From an uncultured Collinsella sp. (GTDB lineage Bacteria > Actinomycetota > Coriobacteriia > Coriobacteriales > Coriobacteriaceae), in assembly GCA_902493615.1 (NCBI GenBank), contig CABUQK010000050.1, positions 1 through 14,476 on the forward strand: 14,476 nucleotides of DNA. Direction: 5' to 3'. Below, in pieces: positions 13,456-14,476 of the stretch (its first letter is position 1; each line of letters starts with the position of its first letter). The notes under the pieces are model-generated. The model did no database searches, was not told where the DNA came from, and worked only from the letters and a program-made list of their open reading frames with translations. Both the position numbers and the translations under genes were made by a program.

Positions 13456-13493
13456 AAAACGCCCCATTTGAGATAGGCACTCAAATGGGGCGT
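13456..13493 (-). terminator. Intrinsic terminator after ftsH
   Basis: CGCCCCATTTGAG (13460-13472) pairs perfectly with CTCAAATGGGGCG (13480-13492) around a 7-base loop. On the minus strand it is followed by TTTTGCTT. The T-run is only four bases, so termination may be partial, which would let DUF523 be transcribed. Confidence 0.78.
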
Positions 13494-13519
13494 CAATATT
13501 TACTGTCCCGAATGCAACG

Positions 13520-14476
13520 CTACTGCTGCTTAGGCATCAGCGGATTCTCGCGCGTGAGGAGATTCATAAACTCCTCGCCCGTGATCGTCTCCTTCTTGTA
13601 CAGATAACGAGCCAGCTCGTGGAGCTTGAACTTGTTCTCCTTCAGGATCTGCAGAGCGCGGTCGTGCGCATCCTCGATCAGCTTGGCGACAATCGCGTCC
13701 ACGCGCTCGGCCGTACCGGGGGCGCAGGTGAGCGACGTGTCCTGGTTGAGGTACGCATTCTGAACGGTACCAAGCGCCATCATGCCAAACTCGTCGGACA
13801 TACCAAAGCGCGTCACCATGTTGCGGGCGAGCTTGGTGGCCTGCTCGATATCGTTGGCGGCACCGGTCGTCATCTCGCCAAAGATGAGCTCCTCGGCCGC
13901 GCGACCACCGCAGTAGACGGCGAGCTTGTCCAGGACCTCCTGGCGCGTGGTAAGGAAGCGCTCGTCCTCCTCGACCTGCATGGTGTAGCCCAGGGCACCG
14001 CTCGTGCGCGGAACGATGGTGATCTTGGTAACCGGCGCGGAACCCTTTTGGCGGGCAGCGACGATGGCATGACCGATCTCGTGGTAGGAAACGACCTGCT
14101 TCTCGTGGTCGGAAAGCACCGTGGACTTACGCTGCTGGCCGGCAATGACGACCTCCACCGACTCCTCGAAGTCGTCCTGGGTCGCGCGCTTGCGGCCTTC
14201 GCGAACAGCGCGCAGGGCGCCCTCATTGATGATGTTGGCCAGGTCGGCACCCGAGGCGCCGGGCGTGGCGCGGGCAATCGCGGTCAGGTCAATCGGCGGC
14301 TCCGTCTTCACGCTCTTGGCATGCAGCTCAAGAATGTTCTTGCGGCCGGTCAGGTCGGGCAGTTCAACGGGGATGCGGCGGTCAAAACGACCGGGGCGCA
14401 GCAGAGCGGGATCGAGGCTGTCGGGACGGTTGGTGGCAGCGAGGACGACGATGCCTTTGTGGTTATCGAAGCCGTC
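13520..14476 (-). CDS. ftsH: ATP-dependent zinc metalloprotease FtsH, C-terminal 318 residues
   Basis: The 3' part of ftsH; the membrane region and the Walker motifs lie past the right edge. FtsH is a membrane-anchored hexameric AAA+ protease that degrades damaged membrane proteins and some regulators. Visible here are the end of the AAA+ core with the second region of homology (GIVVLAATNRPDSLDPALLRPGRFDRR), including its arginine fingers, and the helical lid (ATPGASGADLANIINEGAL). The peptidase domain has the zinc motif HEIGH at 14083-14069, where most FtsH have HEAGH. GAANDIEQAT supplies the third zinc ligand, aspartate. The end, REN PLMPKQQ, has only a short tail. The frame is open to the window edge. 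It is followed by an intrinsic terminator. Confidence 0.97.
   Translation of the reverse strand, partial: DGFDNHKGIVVLAATNRPDSLDPALLRPGRFDRRIPVELPDLTGRKNILELHAKSVKTEPPIDLTAIARATPGASGADLANIINEGALRAVREGRKRATQDDFEESVEVVIAGQQRKSTVLSDHEKQVVSYHEIGHAIVAARQKGSAPVTKITIVPRTSGALGYTMQVEEDERFLTTRQEVLDKLAVYCGGRAAEELIFGEMTTGAANDIEQATKLARNMVTRFGMSDEFGMMALGTVQNAYLNQDTSLTCAPGTAERVDAIVAKLIEDAHDRALQILKENKFKLHELARYLYKKETITGEEFMNLLTRENPLMPKQQ

Overview
The window looks like a chromosomal housekeeping segment from a GC-rich, Gram-positive anaerobe. My best guess is a member of the Coriobacteriia such as Collinsella. This rests on the codon bias (long antisense shadow reading frames), a SigB/SigF-type stress sigma factor in a compact operon, a T-box in front of ileS, and a GGGGACAGGCACC hairpin repeat that I associate with this group from memory only. 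No phage, insertion sequence, CRISPR array, tRNA or rRNA was seen. All genes except one lie on the minus strand.

Reading the minus strand in its direction of transcription, from the right edge: the 3' part of ftsH ends at an intrinsic terminator and is followed closely by a small DUF523 protein. The only plus-strand gene, an iron-containing alcohol/glycerol dehydrogenase relative (11850-12932), converges on DUF523, with a hairpin repeat between the two stop codons. Divergent from the dehydrogenase is ileS (8562-11363), preceded by a T-box leader. Its Ile specifier codon, antiterminator and competing terminator can all be read from the sequence. A 374-base, hairpin-dense gap separates ileS from a lspA-rluD pair that overlaps by one base.

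Next come a membrane GT2 glycosyltransferase, a second copy of the hairpin repeat, a minimal A24 prepilin peptidase (TadV/CpaA-like), a dGTPase-like HD hydrolase and rarA.

The left end is a tightly coupled four-gene unit. It holds a DUF948-like membrane-anchored coiled-coil protein, a degenerate RsbW-like HATPase-fold protein, a SigB/SigF-family sigma factor, and the start of an AI-2E-type permease cut by the window edge. The genes overlap or nearly touch (8-base overlap, 1-base gap, 4-base overlap), so they are probably co-translated as a stress-response module. The anti-sigma-like protein lacks the ATP-binding residues of classical RsbW/SpoIIAB, so partner switching here may not use a kinase.

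The most interesting items are the kinase-dead-looking sigma module, the T-box whose antiterminator bulge departs from the usual consensus, the structured ileS-lspA gap, and the two oppositely oriented copies of the hairpin repeat at gene 3' ends.
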